A DNA stretch of 64,000 bases from Bacillus bingmayongensis (GCF_000299035.1 NZ_JH921519.1:120079-184078); one strand, 5' to 3'; shown: positions 1 through 13,903, counted from the stretch's first letter. The notes: generated by a model from the letters alone, not told the origin. Made by a program: numbers and translations.

Positions 1-209
1 ATTGTTAGTGCGAAAAATAGTACAGCTAAAACCACAGTAATACGACTTAATACCGCTTCAATTCCGCGTGCTTTTTGCTTACCAAATAATTGTTCTGCAC
101 CGCCTGAAATGGCACCTGACAGGCCTGAGCTATTGCTAGACTGCATAAGTACTAAAACAATCATTAAAATCGATACAATAATAAGTAAAACTGATAATAA
201 CGTATGCAC
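1..209 (-). CDS. secG: Protein translocase subunit SecG (partial, 3' end outside window)
   Basis: SecG is a small two-helix membrane subunit of the SecYEG export channel. The visible part begins [12 protein letters not shown] from a GTG at 209, preceded by GGAGG with 8 nt spacing. It holds the first hydrophobic helix, the loop with the motifs [11 protein letters not shown] and [10 protein letters not shown], and the start of the second helix, all as in Firmicute SecG. About 69 residues are visible and only a few should be missing. It lies downstream of eno, as usual in Bacillus. Confidence 0.9.
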   Translation of the reverse strand, partial: MHTLLSVLLIIVSILMIVLVLMQSSNSSGLSGAISGGAEQLFGKQKARGIEAVLSRITVVLAVLFFALT

Positions 210-266
210 CTGGCGTACCTCCTACATAGATTCGGTTAGTTTAAATGTTAGCATAAATTCTATAGA

Positions 267-298
267 AAAGCGAGAGCTGTTCCTATCGCTCTCGCTTT
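267..298 (-). terminator. Rho-independent terminator after cidB
   Basis: An 11-bp perfect stem (AAAGCGAGAGC / GCTCTCGCTTT) with a 10-nt loop lies directly after the cidB stop codon at 305. It is followed on the minus strand by a short T-rich stretch. It separates the cidAB pair from secG. Confidence 0.75.
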
Positions 299-304
299 CA
301 TCTA

Positions 305-997
305 TTACATAAACATCATTGCAAATAACGGTCCAAGCAGACAAGTTAATATCGCTGTTAATGTCATTGTTACCGACCCAATAACACCTTCATGTTCATT
401 GTTTTTCATCGCTCTCATTACCCCCATAATATGAGATGCACATCCAAAACCGATTCCTTTACCAACAGAGTTTGTAACGCGGCTCCATTTTAATAAAATT
501 GGTCCTGTAATAGTCCCTGTAATCCCAGCTACAACAACGAATGCCGCTGTTAATGATGGAACACCGCCAACTTGCTCTGATACGCTCATTGCAACTGGCA
601 TTGTTACTGATTTTGGTAAAGAAGATAAGATTAAGCTTTTATCTGTTCCCATAAGTGTTGCAATCACTAAGTCACTTGCAATCGCAACTGTTGTTCCAAC
701 TAATACACCACCAGCAATCGGTACAACATATTTTTGCAGTACGTGACGCTGTTTATAAAGCGGAATTGCAAATGCTACAACACCTGGCCCAAGCAGTTTG
801 GAAATCCAGCCGCCACCACTTTCCATGTATTGTTGATATGGTATATCCAGCACAAGTAATAAGACAATCATTAATGCTGTTGCTACAAGCATTGGAATGG
901 TAAATGGCGTTGGCAATACTTTATAAATCTTTTTAGATAATTGATATAATAACACTGTAAGAATAACCCAACCAATTCCGATTAATATTTGGCTCAT
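305..997 (-). CDS. cidB: LrgB/CidB-family membrane protein
   Basis: A 230-residue integral membrane protein of the LrgB/CidB family, which partners a holin-like CidA/LrgA protein and is linked to autolysis control and pyruvate/overflow metabolism. Six or more hydrophobic segments are visible. The family region PKSVTMPVAMSVSEQVGG lies near the middle, and the C-terminal half contains GIGFGCASHIMGVMRA. The ATG overlaps the cidA stop by 4 bp, so the two genes are translationally coupled. Several paralogous pairs exist in the B. cereus group, so the cid versus lrg label is uncertain. Confidence 0.85.
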   Translation of the reverse strand: MSQILIGIGWVILTVLLYQLSKKIYKVLPTPFTIPMLVATALMIVLLLVLDIPYQQYMESGGGWISKLLGPGVVAFAIPLYKQRHVLQKYVVPIAGGVLVGTTVAIASDLVIATLMGTDKSLILSSLPKSVTMPVAMSVSEQVGGVPSLTAAFVVVAGITGTITGPILLKWSRVTNSVGKGIGFGCASHIMGVMRAMKNNEHEGVIGSVTMTLTAILTCLLGPLFAMMFM

Positions 998-1362
998 CGC
1001 GTTTCTTTTTCCTTTCTATTCGCAAGATATTGTCCTGTATGCCCTGCGACGATAATAATTAAAAATGTACTCGCTACAATCGTAATGAAAAGAGAAATTC
1101 CTTTACTCATAAAAAAAGCACCGTAATTCATTAAGCCAATCGTTGGCGGAATTAATAAAAACGGCATAATAGCAACGAGTGTTTCTGCTCCTAAATCAAA
1201 CCATTTCACTGGAAGAACCTTAAGGCTTAGTAAAACAAGTAATAGAAACATCCCAATCAAACTTCCTGGAATTGGAATGTCCAACATTTCTTGCACCCAT
1301 GTTCCAATCATGTAAAACACGTAAAGAGCTGCAACTTGGACAATAATCTTTGTAAACTTCAT
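994..1362 (-). CDS. cidA: CidA/LrgA-family holin-like protein
   Basis: A 122-residue holin-like protein with four predicted membrane helices and the family motif IPIPGSLIGMFLLLVLL early in the protein. It is the expected partner of the downstream cidB-type gene. I chose the ATG at 1362 because it sits 9 nt after the GAGGG ribosome site. ATGs at 1371 and 1368 fit less well, being 0 and 3 nt from that site. The C-terminus is short and charged (ANRKEKETR). Role in murein hydrolase or metabolic control is known from the family, not seen here. Confidence 0.85.
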   Translation of the reverse strand: MKFTKIIVQVAALYVFYMIGTWVQEMLDIPIPGSLIGMFLLLVLLSLKVLPVKWFDLGAETLVAIMPFLLIPPTIGLMNYGAFFMSKGISLFITIVASTFLIIIVAGHTGQYLANRKEKETR

Positions 1363-1407
1363 GTTCATCATCCCTCATGTTTATACGATCTTCTGTTTTC
1401 TATTCTT

Positions 1408-1436
1408 ATCATAGTATAAATTGTAAAAACCTGCAA
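1408..1436 (-). promoter_or_regulatory. Candidate sigma-A promoter of cidAB
   Basis: On the minus strand TTGCAG (1436-1431) and TATGAT (1413-1408) are separated by 17 nt, about 40 nt upstream of the cidA start. No CidR-type operator was recognised. Confidence 0.4.
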
Positions 1437-1719
1437 TTTATCAACTTGACAACAAAAATGACATATGTTATACGCTTACACCCTTGATATGACTGCATTT
1501 TCGAGCGGAATTTATGTCAAAAACATTGACCTAATCCTAAAAGTTTTTATTTTCTGAATTTTAATGTTGTTATTTTGATAAAATAAACCTTCTATCAAAA
1601 AGATGTAAAGCTTATTGTCCTTGATTAAAACGATTCTATCCTTACCGGAATGACATATATTTCCAACTACACAGCACGAATATCATTTTCATTTTATTAA
1701 AGCTACGGGTGGTGAACAT

Positions 1720-2673
1720 ATGACCAAAAAGGTTTTGATTTTTGCTGATCCTGGCATTGATGATACAATCGCTCTCATACTCGCATACTTTGCAAAGGAA
1801 ATCGAAATCGTTGGCATTGTTGCGGATTATGGAAATGTTCCCAAAAAAATGGCGGTGGAAAATACCTTGTTCCTCCAAAACAAGGTAGGAGATACAAATA
1901 TTAAAATATTTAGTGGTGCTGAAAGACCTCTTACTAATGGTAGTGCTGATTTCTTTACTGATGTTCATGGTACACATGGATTAGGTCCTCTTGTACCGAA
2001 TGAATCTCTTCCAGATGGACAATTAGAGAATTTTTTTGAAGTTATAAATGTTATTAAGAAGCATAAAGAGGAATTAATTATTGTAAGTTTAGGTCGCCTA
2101 ACATCACTTGCAATCTTATGTATTTCATATGAAAATTTAATGAAACAAATCAAATCTTACTATGTAATGGGCGGTGCTTTTTTGCACCCGGGTAATGTAA
2201 CCCCTGTATCTGAAGCAAACTTTTATGGTGATCCTGTCGCTGCCAATGTTGTATTGCGATCTATTCCTAACATGTCTATATATCCACTGAACGTTACACA
2301 ATACTCTATCGTTACTCCTGAAATGGCCGAATACATTGATGCAAAAGGAAAAGCACCTCTCTTCAAACCTCTATTCAATCACTACTATTATGAGTACTAT
2401 CAAAAAACATTGCCACAATTAAAAGGTTGTCCTTTTCATGACACTATGCCTATTATGGCACTTCTTGACGATTCCATGTTTACCTACTATGATAAATCAC
2501 CCATTTGTGTCATGAGTGAATGGGTCGCTCGCGGACAAAGCATTGCGGGTTTCCGCTCATTGGCTGGTTCCAAACCTTTCATCAACTGGCCTTCGCAGCG
2601 AATTGCAATTGACTTTAATTATAACCAATTCTTTAAACACTTTATGACGATTATGACAGATGAGGAATTTTAA
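1720..2673 (+). CDS. Inosine/uridine-preferring nucleoside hydrolase family protein
   Basis: A 317-residue member of the IunH family, which cleaves the N-glycosidic bond of ribonucleosides using a Ca2+ bound by an N-terminal aspartate cluster. The start reads MTKKVLIFADPGIDDT, keeping Asp10, Asp14 and Asp15. The first aspartate of the usual DxDPGxDD motif is Phe8. A C-terminal HDTMPIMALLDD supplies the conserved His-Asp pair. The ATG at 1720 follows GGTGGTGA by 4 nt. The gene is monocistronic and convergent with eno. Substrate cannot be inferred. Confidence 0.85.
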   Translation: MTKKVLIFADPGIDDTIALILAYFAKEIEIVGIVADYGNVPKKMAVENTLFLQNKVGDTNIKIFSGAERPLTNGSADFFTDVHGTHGLGPLVPNESLPDGQLENFFEVINVIKKHKEELIIVSLGRLTSLAILCISYENLMKQIKSYYVMGGAFLHPGNVTPVSEANFYGDPVAANVVLRSIPNMSIYPLNVTQYSIVTPEMAEYIDAKGKAPLFKPLFNHYYYEYYQKTLPQLKGCPFHDTMPIMALLDDSMFTYYDKSPICVMSEWVARGQSIAGFRSLAGSKPFINWPSQRIAIDFNYNQFFKHFMTIMTDEEF

Positions 2674-2682
2674 TCAAAAAAA

Positions 2683-2706
2683 CAGACCGTGATTTCTCAC
2701 GGTCTG
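2683..2706. terminator. Bidirectional terminator between the nucleoside hydrolase gene and eno
   Basis: A perfect 10-bp stem (CAGACCGTGA / TCACGGTCTG) with loop TTTC is flanked by an A-run on the left and a T-rich stretch on the right. It can stop the rightward hydrolase transcript and the leftward glycolytic operon. Confidence 0.85.
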
Positions 2707-2722
2707 CCTTTATTTTCTACAA

Positions 2723-7547
<4,825 letters not shown>

Positions 7548-7623
7548 TGGATTTCCCTCCGACTAGTTAGGATTGACAAAACCCATTCAAAAGCTTATCA
7601 CATTTGCTTATAAAACGAAAGAA

Positions 7624-7647
7624 GGGAGAGGGAACAAACCCTCTCCC
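7624..7647 (-). terminator. Hairpin between gap and pgk (attenuator or mRNA stabiliser)
   Basis: A perfect 9-bp stem GGGAGAGGG / CCCTCTCCC with a 6-nt loop lies just after the gap stop. On the minus strand it is followed by an interrupted T-rich stretch, so partial termination is plausible. It could give more gap than pgk-eno message, a pattern known for the B. subtilis gapA operon. Confidence 0.6.
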
Positions 7648-7684
7648 TCGTTTTGTCATTGATAACTTATAAAGAAGTTATGAA

Positions 7685-8710
<1,026 letters not shown>

Positions 8711-8715
8711 TTATA

Positions 8716-9744
8716 TTAAAGGGTAATACCCTTTGTTAACTGTTTTGCTGCACCTTCATCTGTAATTAGAATGGAAGTGTGCCCTTGTTTAATTACAGCC
8801 TGTATTGCTTTTGCTTTTGAAGAACCTCCAGCAACTGCAACAACGTGAGATACATGATGTAAATCTTTTAGTTGCATGCCTACTGTTTGTACTTTATGAA
8901 CGACATTACCTTGTTCATTGAAGTAATAACCGAAAGCTTCGCCTACTGCTTCGCTTGCTTTAATTTTCATCCAATCTGCTTCTGAAGTACTTCTGCGACG
9001 TGCCATCGTTAATGCATCACCAATTCCATGAATGACGATATTGGAAGATCGAATCAACTCAAGAACTTCTTTCACGGAAGGCTCTGTAACAATAGACGCA
9101 TATGCTTCGCTGCTAACATGGTCTGGAACATACAATAAGCGGTAATTACTCATCGTATTCTGTGCCATTTTTGCACAAATAGTATTGGCCTCTAATTCGA
9201 CACCTTCTCCAATTCCACCACGTGCTGGGACAAATAGCATATGTAAATCCTTGCAATCCAGTTGCATCATGTCCGCAACAGCAGCTAGCGTTGTTCCTCC
9301 AGCCACAGCAACGATATTATTCGCTGTCAAACGGTCTTTTATACAAGTTACACAAGCACGGCCCATCTCCAGTTTGACCCAAGGTGAATCATCACTATCA
9401 CCAGGGACAACGAAAACTTCATCCAAGTCTAATGTTTCCTTAAGTTGTTTTTCTAAAACCTTTAACCCGGAAATTTCTTTCATAAAGTCTTCCAAAGCAA
9501 GAACCAAAGCTGTTCCTTCTTCTGTTAAAGTCATCCCAGAAGAAGCGACGTGAACTAAGTTTTGTTCTTTCAAAACTTGCACTTCACTTCGCAGTACTCG
9601 TTCTGTCATACCAAGACTTGCAGATAAGTTTCTTCTTCCAATCGGCTGCATGAGACGAATGTACTGAAGAATTTGCATTCTCGTTTGCATAACAGGTAGC
9701 AGATCGGGTAATAATTTTTTCGTATTCTGAATCCATGAGCGCAT
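8716..9744 (-). CDS. cggR: Central glycolytic genes regulator CggR (SorC/DeoR family)
   Basis: A 342-residue repressor. The N-terminal winged helix (around residues 25-80) binds the operator and the C-terminal SorC-type sugar-phosphate domain senses fructose 1,6-bisphosphate. It is the first gene of the gap operon and is autoregulated through the operator found upstream. I used the ATG at 9744, which follows GAGGAG with 8 nt spacing. A 5-residue N-terminal extension from 9759 is less likely. FBP relieves repression when sugar is plentiful. Confidence 0.95.
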   Translation of the reverse strand: MRSWIQNTKKLLPDLLPVMQTRMQILQYIRLMQPIGRRNLSASLGMTERVLRSEVQVLKEQNLVHVASSGMTLTEEGTALVLALEDFMKEISGLKVLEKQLKETLDLDEVFVVPGDSDDSPWVKLEMGRACVTCIKDRLTANNIVAVAGGTTLAAVADMMQLDCKDLHMLFVPARGGIGEGVELEANTICAKMAQNTMSNYRLLYVPDHVSSEAYASIVTEPSVKEVLELIRSSNIVIHGIGDALTMARRRSTSEADWMKIKASEAVGEAFGYYFNEQGNVVHKVQTVGMQLKDLHHVSHVVAVAGGSSKAKAIQAVIKQGHTSILITDEGAAKQLTKGITL

Positions 9745-9782
9745 ATCATTTCTCCTCACTACATTGGTTCATCACCTCCGTG

Positions 9783-9818
9783 GTCACTTTATGTCCCGTA
9801 GTGACATTTTGTGTCCCA
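9783..9818 (-). promoter_or_regulatory. CggR operator
   Basis: On the minus strand the four half-site boxes are TGGGAC-N6-TGTC-N4-CGGGAC-N6-TGAC. The known B. subtilis CggR operator is CGGGACN6TGTCN4CGGGACN6TGTC, so 18 of 20 defined bases match with exact spacing. It lies downstream of the promoter, where bound CggR would block elongation. Confidence 0.92.
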
Positions 9819-9853
9819 CATAGGTTAAAAAAATAATCCCTGCTACGTGTATT

Positions 9854-9882
9854 ATTGTAACAGGAGATAGAAACTTATTCAA
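9854..9882 (-). promoter_or_regulatory. Sigma-A promoter of the cggR-gap operon
   Basis: On the minus strand TTGAAT (9882-9877), a 17-bp spacer and TACAAT (9859-9854). The predicted start is near 9847, about 30 bp before the CggR operator. The -35 box overlaps the stop codon of the upstream glutaredoxin-like gene. Confidence 0.8.
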
Positions 9883-10124
9883 CTCTTAACTGCATTCTTT
9901 ATATAGTTTATTATGGCATCTTTGTGAATGACACCGCATTCCGCCTGTTTTCCGTCAATTTCCACGACGGGAATCATGATTTGATACCTCTCTAAAAGCT
10001 CTTCATTGTCATATATATCTATTTCCTCGATTTCAAAAGAATATACATGTTGTATCTCTTTCAAAACCTGCTTTGCTTTTACGCAAAGACCACATTCTGT
10101 TTTTGTATATAAAACAACTTTCAT
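9879..10124 (-). CDS. Glutaredoxin-like thioredoxin-fold protein
   Basis: A small 81-residue thioredoxin-fold protein with a CGLC redox motif (CxxC) following the first beta strand, and the cis-proline region MIPVVEIDG. It belongs to the glutaredoxin-like/DUF836 type of thiol protein; the partner is unknown. It directly follows rpoN: the rpoN stop TAG abuts a GTG at 10133, and AGGTG precedes the ATG at 10124 by 6 nt, which I prefer as the start. It is probably cotranscribed with rpoN. Confidence 0.8.
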   Translation of the reverse strand: MKVVLYTKTECGLCVKAKQVLKEIQHVYSFEIEEIDIYDNEELLERYQIMIPVVEIDGKQAECGVIHKDAIINYIKNAVKS

Positions 10125-10133
10125 CTTCTTCAC

Positions 10134-11441
10134 CTATCCAATTGTTTTTCTCAGAGAAGAAGCGGGAATATTCATTTGTTCTCGATATTTCGCAACTGTT
10201 CTACGAGAAATAACGATCTCATGCTCTTCTTCTAACAATTTTGAAATTTTTTGATCTGAAAGTGGTTTTTTCTTATTTTCTTGTTCTACAAGCGTTTGAA
10301 TCAATTGCTTTACGCGCTTTGTAGAAACTGCTTCATCTTCTGTTGTAACCACTGCGTTACTAAAAAATGACTTCATTTCAAATAATCCGTGCGGCGTTTG
10401 CACATATTTATTACGTGTAGCACGGCTAATGGTAGACTCATGTACACTTAATTCTTCTGCTACTTCTTTTAAAGAAAGTGGTTTTAAATACTCCGGACCT
10501 TTCCAAAAGAAATCTCGTTGTTTTTGCATAATAATCTCCATTACTTGCAAAAGCGTTTGTTTCCGTTGCTTTAAACTGCGCATAATCCACTGTACATGCT
10601 GATACTTCTCAGATACATAGGAAGCAACTTCACTCTCACTATTATGAAGAAGTGCACTATACTCTGAATGAATTTCGATTCTTGGCATATTGCGTTCATT
10701 CATTTGTAAAACAAGGCGATCTCCATCTTTTTTTACAGCCATATCAGGAACAATATAAAGTGGTTTTTCAGAGCTAAACGCAAGCCCTGGTTTTGGCTGA
10801 AGCGATGTAATACAATCAACAGCTGATTGTAATTCCTCATTACTACATTTCATGACCTGGATAAGTTTCCGCCAATCTTTCTTAACAAAATAAGCGAAAT
10901 ATTCATCCACAATCACTTCTGAAAGTACATTCTTTTTTTGTAAGCGCTTCAACTGAAGTGATAGACATTCCTGAATATTACGCGCTCCCACCCCTGCTGG
11001 CTCTAATGACTGAACAAGCTTCATAGAACGTTCTACTACACCAATAGGTGCGGTCAGTAACTCTGCTAATTCTTCATTGGTTTCTTGTAAATAACCATTC
11101 TCATCCATGTTCATAATGATGAAAGAAGCTGTTTTCCGCTCCACTTCATCTATTTTGTAATACTGTATTTGATCCAATAAATGTTGCTGAATCGTCGTCG
11201 AATCCACGCTGTAAATTTCCATTTGATTGTCGACTTGTTTGCTTGCACTTTTACTTTTGCTTGAGCTCTTTTTCTTCTCCCTCTCAAAGCCATTTAACTC
11301 AATAAGGGGATTCTCCATCGATTGCTCATACAAAAACTCCGATAGTTCCTGCACATTATATTGGAGCATTGTAATCGCTTGTCTTAACTCTTGTGTCATG
11401 GCCAAACGTAAGCTTTGTTCTTGTAAAAGACTTGCCTTCAA
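10134..11441 (-). CDS. rpoN: RNA polymerase sigma-54 factor (SigL)
   Basis: A 435-residue sigma-54. The N-terminal region is glutamine-rich and hydrophobic as needed for activator response, then comes the core-binding region. A helix-turn-helix (LSVHESTISRATRNKYV) precedes the C-terminal RpoN box ISRRTVAKYRE that contacts the -24 element. I chose the TTG at 11441, 6 nt after GGGGGAGA; a 10-residue longer reading has no such site. In Bacillus it serves acetoin, branched-chain amino acid and arginine catabolism with enhancer-binding activators. Confidence 0.93.
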   Translation of the reverse strand: MKASLLQEQSLRLAMTQELRQAITMLQYNVQELSEFLYEQSMENPLIELNGFEREKKKSSSKSKSASKQVDNQMEIYSVDSTTIQQHLLDQIQYYKIDEVERKTASFIIMNMDENGYLQETNEELAELLTAPIGVVERSMKLVQSLEPAGVGARNIQECLSLQLKRLQKKNVLSEVIVDEYFAYFVKKDWRKLIQVMKCSNEELQSAVDCITSLQPKPGLAFSSEKPLYIVPDMAVKKDGDRLVLQMNERNMPRIEIHSEYSALLHNSESEVASYVSEKYQHVQWIMRSLKQRKQTLLQVMEIIMQKQRDFFWKGPEYLKPLSLKEVAEELSVHESTISRATRNKYVQTPHGLFEMKSFFSNAVVTTEDEAVSTKRVKQLIQTLVEQENKKKPLSDQKISKLLEEEHEIVISRRTVAKYREQMNIPASSLRKTIG

Positions 11442-11650
11442 ACTAATCTCCCCCTTGTTTCTATTGTACAATAAGTTTATTAAAAGGAGAATCCTACATG
11501 GATACCCATTCCAAAATATTATTAATTTATATGTATTAATGACGTTTACATCTTACAACTGCAAAATGAATAATATTGAAAGAAAACAATAATTTATTAC
11601 CATGTACTAATAGTAAATCTTATAATCAGATATAACAAGAGGGAAAATAA

Positions 11651-11686
11651 AAAGTCCTAACCTACAAATGTAAGTTAGGACTTTTT
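11651..11686. terminator. Terminator that originally followed the tRNA-Arg gene
   Basis: An 11-bp perfect stem (AAAGTCCTAAC / GTTAGGACTTT) with an inner TACA/TGTA stem and A/T runs on both sides. It lies only a few bases beyond the displaced 3' end of tRNA-Arg, so before the element inserted it would have terminated the tRNA transcript. It may now end leftward transcripts leaving the element. Confidence 0.8.
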
Positions 11687-11687
11687 G

Positions 11688-11738
11688 ACGCGCCCAGAGG
11701 GATTCGAACCCCCGACAGACGTGGTACCGGAAACCACC
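11688..11738. repeat. Attachment site, left copy (displaced tRNA-Arg 3' end)
   Basis: This 51-bp stretch matches 26382-26432 at 50 of 51 positions. It represents tRNA-Arg from the anticodon stem to the 3' end. The single difference is at 11692 (G here, A at 26386), which corresponds to tRNA position 70. Sequence beyond either end of the repeat is unrelated, which defines the element boundary. Confidence 0.93.
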
Positions 11739-11944
11739 CATTAACTTTTACGTAAAATATCAGTAAAAACAAGGTATTTCCTTATATATAATATAGAAAT
11801 AATCTTTTTAGACATGAACATACAACGTTATGTATGCTAATCTATTTCGATTATAAACGCTTCCTTACCTTTTTACAATAACGAGTACACATCGAATATT
11901 ACACACTTCCACGTTTCACTTAATACGAACTTAGGAATTATTAG

Positions 11945-11974
11945 TTGAAATTACAATCGAACAACGGCTATAAT
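11945..11974 (+). promoter_or_regulatory. Sigma-A promoter of a small RNA in the element
   Basis: TTGAAA (11945-11950), an 18-bp spacer and a perfect TATAAT (11969-11974). No coding region follows. The predicted transcript start near 11981 runs into a set of hairpins ending in a terminator at 12128. Confidence 0.8.
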
Positions 11975-11980
11975 GGGTGT

Positions 11981-12128
11981 ATAAAATACGCCGTGTCCGC
12001 GAAACACGGTTTAGCTTTAAGTAGTGGTGCGAACACTGCTTAAACGAAGTCCCGTATGGCGATACAGGATAAAAGTCGGTTCCGTTAAGAAATGTGCGAA
12101 TTCTTAACAGATGGAAGCGGCTTTTTTT
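11981..12128 (+). ncRNA. Candidate structured small RNA, about 150 nt, repeated GCGAA loops
   Basis: It has its own promoter, no ORF, and a T7 tail at 12122-12128. Four local hairpins are visible. A 6-bp stem CCGTGT/ACACGG carries loop CCGCGAA. An 8-bp stem AAGTAGTG/CACTGCTT carries loop GTGCGAA. A 7-bp stem with one mismatch carries loop GGCG. An 8-bp stem GTTAAGAA/TTCTTAAC carries loop ATGTGCGAA and is enclosed by GTCGGTTCC/GGAAGCGGC, which forms the terminator. Three loops share GCGAA, suggesting one binding partner. I do not recognise the family. Confidence 0.7.
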
Positions 12129-12243
12129 ATTTTCCATTCATATTAAATTGTTTTTATTTTAATTCCGCTGTTCAACAAAAATCAAGAAACATCGCATTTT
12201 CATATACTAGATTAATTCTTTAATCAATAAATTAGTAGCAAAA

Positions 12244-12266
12244 AAGCCCACTTTTCGTAGGCTTTC
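12244..12266 (-). terminator. Terminator after the zinc-ribbon protein gene
   Basis: On the minus strand AAAGCCTAC / GTGGGCTTT forms a 9-bp stem (one G-T pair) with a short A-rich loop, followed by a run of T residues. It sits right after the stop at 12272. Confidence 0.8.
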
Positions 12267-12271
12267 ATAAA

Positions 12272-12469
12272 TTACTCTGTCTTTTCAATAACTCCGGTTC
12301 CGTCACACGTCTCACATTTAAAAGTACCATCGTTGTACTTCTTATCAATTTGCATTACTGCTTCAAAGGCTGTAAATTGTCCACCATCATACATACGGTC
12401 AAAATCATCTTCGTACTTCATGTTAAGAATCTTACCCTCATAACATTTACGACACTTTTCTTTTTTCAT
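12272..12469 (-). CDS. Small zinc-ribbon protein, element-encoded
   Basis: 65 residues with two CxxC pairs, CRKC near the N-terminus and CETCDGTG near the C-terminus. The second resembles the CxxCxGxG repeat of the DnaJ zinc domain. The pairs probably bind one zinc ion, with an acidic/aromatic middle segment. GGAGGG precedes the ATG by 9 nt and a terminator follows directly. Small proteins of this kind are common in Bacillus phages but have no assigned role. Confidence 0.65.
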   Translation of the reverse strand: MKKEKCRKCYEGKILNMKYEDDFDRMYDGGQFTAFEAVMQIDKKYNDGTFKCETCDGTGVIEKTE

Positions 12470-12678
12470 AGTATCAATCCCTCCATCTTAATTATTCTTA
12501 TATTACAATACAAATCATTTTAACTAACTACCACCAAAAAAGGAAATAAAGTGTACAATTGATTTTAAAGGCGTCAAAATCCTTATATAGCGTTTTTAAA
12601 AAAACACGAATCTTTAATCGAATAAAAACCAAAAACGTCATACAAAGGAATCTGAAGCGTCTTTTTTACGTTATATTG

Positions 12679-13161
12679 CTATTGAGTAATGAATTCCTTG
12701 TACGCCGTCAATGCAAGGACTCTTTCTTCGCTATTTTCCGCGTTTAACACTTCTAACGCTAACATATCTTCCTGCGTTACCCTTGGCACATGCATTTCCT
12801 TATCTAGTTCCATGCTAACAAGTTCTTGCACCGAATTAAACACGGTTGCTACTCTTTCTACAAGTTCCACTAGCAACGACCAATCATTTATTTCAAACAT
12901 AGTTGTCATTGCATGAATCCCCTTCAAATCGACTACAAAAGTAGGACGCGATCCGAACGAGAATAGTCGTTTATTTTCGTCAGGTATATGCGAAGCGATA
13001 GTACTTGTTTTCCCTAATACTTCTAATAATCCCATAGTATCTTTTAAAGAGTACCAACATGTATTCTCAACACGTGCTACACGTACCCAATACGCACCTT
13101 TTACTTGTTCTATCAAGATATTTCCTAGTTTGTCTGCCTTGTGCATTTTTTGAATCGCCAT
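12679..13161 (-). CDS. Bro-N/antirepressor-like phage protein
   Basis: 160 residues. The segment from about residue 30 to 85 (WYSLKDTMGLLEVLGK ... KRLFSF ... FVVDLKGIHAM) follows the pattern of Bro-N domains found in phage antirepressors. Those have an aromatic-phenylalanine-lysine-aspartate start, a short helix, charged linker and a final glycine/leucine strand. The C-terminal half is helical and acidic and may mediate dimerisation. GGAGGG lies 9 nt before the ATG. Similarity is judged by eye, so an unrelated phage protein remains possible. Confidence 0.5.
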   Translation of the reverse strand: MAIQKMHKADKLGNILIEQVKGAYWVRVARVENTCWYSLKDTMGLLEVLGKTSTIASHIPDENKRLFSFGSRPTFVVDLKGIHAMTTMFEINDWSLLVELVERVATVFNSVQELVSMELDKEMHVPRVTQEDMLALEVLNAENSEERVLALTAYKEFITQ

Positions 13162-13276
13162 TACAAATAACCCTCCGAATAGATAATTGTTGTTTTATGG
13201 GGTCTATTCGTCTAGAGAATTAAGTTTCGTGACACATAAATTGTGATTAATTTTAAAAAGCGTGCGGTCAACCCAA

Positions 13277-13753
13277 TTAATTAATCTCATACCTATTAAG
13301 AAAATCCGTTAACGCCAAGGAAAGAACGTCACTTTCATTAAGCTTTAACTTGTTTGCAAAGGTATCTAGTCGGTGTCCTACAGACTTCTTTATCAATATT
13401 TTAGTACAAGACATATCCTCATCAGGCATACCTTTAATTTTGTTATATAGTTCGTCTCTACATTTGTTAGTTTTCTGGTCACTCATCTGTTTGTTAGCAA
13501 GATTTTTCAGCGTCAAAAGCTGTTCTACTGAAAATGTAATTTTATCCTTCGGTGAAACAAATTCAAATATAGATGAATCAAAGCATTTAGAGGTAATCCC
13601 CTTAAATACCCATCCTTCGCTTAATACATCATAAATGAATTCTAACTCTTCTAATGCGTTTTTCAGCCCATTCTCACAAACATTTATTTCCTCTGCTAGG
13701 GTTACCAGTGTGTCTCCACTATTCAACCGTTCTATCACTTCTTGTACCTTCAA
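13277..13753 (-). CDS. Element protein with N-terminal HTH-like segment, function unknown
   Basis: 158 residues. I chose the TTG at 13753 because GAAGGAG precedes it by about 10 nt; the longer reading to 13903 has no ribosome site. The N-terminus (MKVQEVIERLNSGDTLVTLA then EEINVCENGLKNALEEL) looks like a winged-helix segment with an IGVSE-like turn. The middle binds nothing I recognise. The C-terminus (SVGHRLDTFANKLKLNESDV) could be a second small helical DNA-binding unit. The long gene-free GATA-rich tract lies upstream, so DNA binding there is possible. Confidence 0.55.
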   Translation of the reverse strand: MKVQEVIERLNSGDTLVTLAEEINVCENGLKNALEELEFIYDVLSEGWVFKGITSKCFDSSIFEFVSPKDKITFSVEQLLTLKNLANKQMSDQKTNKCRDELYNKIKGMPDEDMSCTKILIKKSVGHRLDTFANKLKLNESDVLSLALTDFLNRYEIN

Positions 13754-13903
13754 AAGTAATACACTCCTTCGTACAGTATTAACAAGGCAAGTAAGCCATC
13801 TACCTAAAAAGTCTTCGCCATGCCTCGCTAAATTTCCTTGTGATTCAACTTTATAACGCATAATGCGACTTAAAAAATAGAAAAAAAACCTACCTGAAGA
13901 CAT

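Noticed and set aside
11227-11592. 121-codon ORF antisense to rpoN
   Set aside because: A shadow of the rpoN coding frame with no ribosome site.
13754-13903. Longer start for the HTH-like element protein
   Set aside because: The longer frame has no ribosome site; TTG at 13753 follows GAAGGAG.
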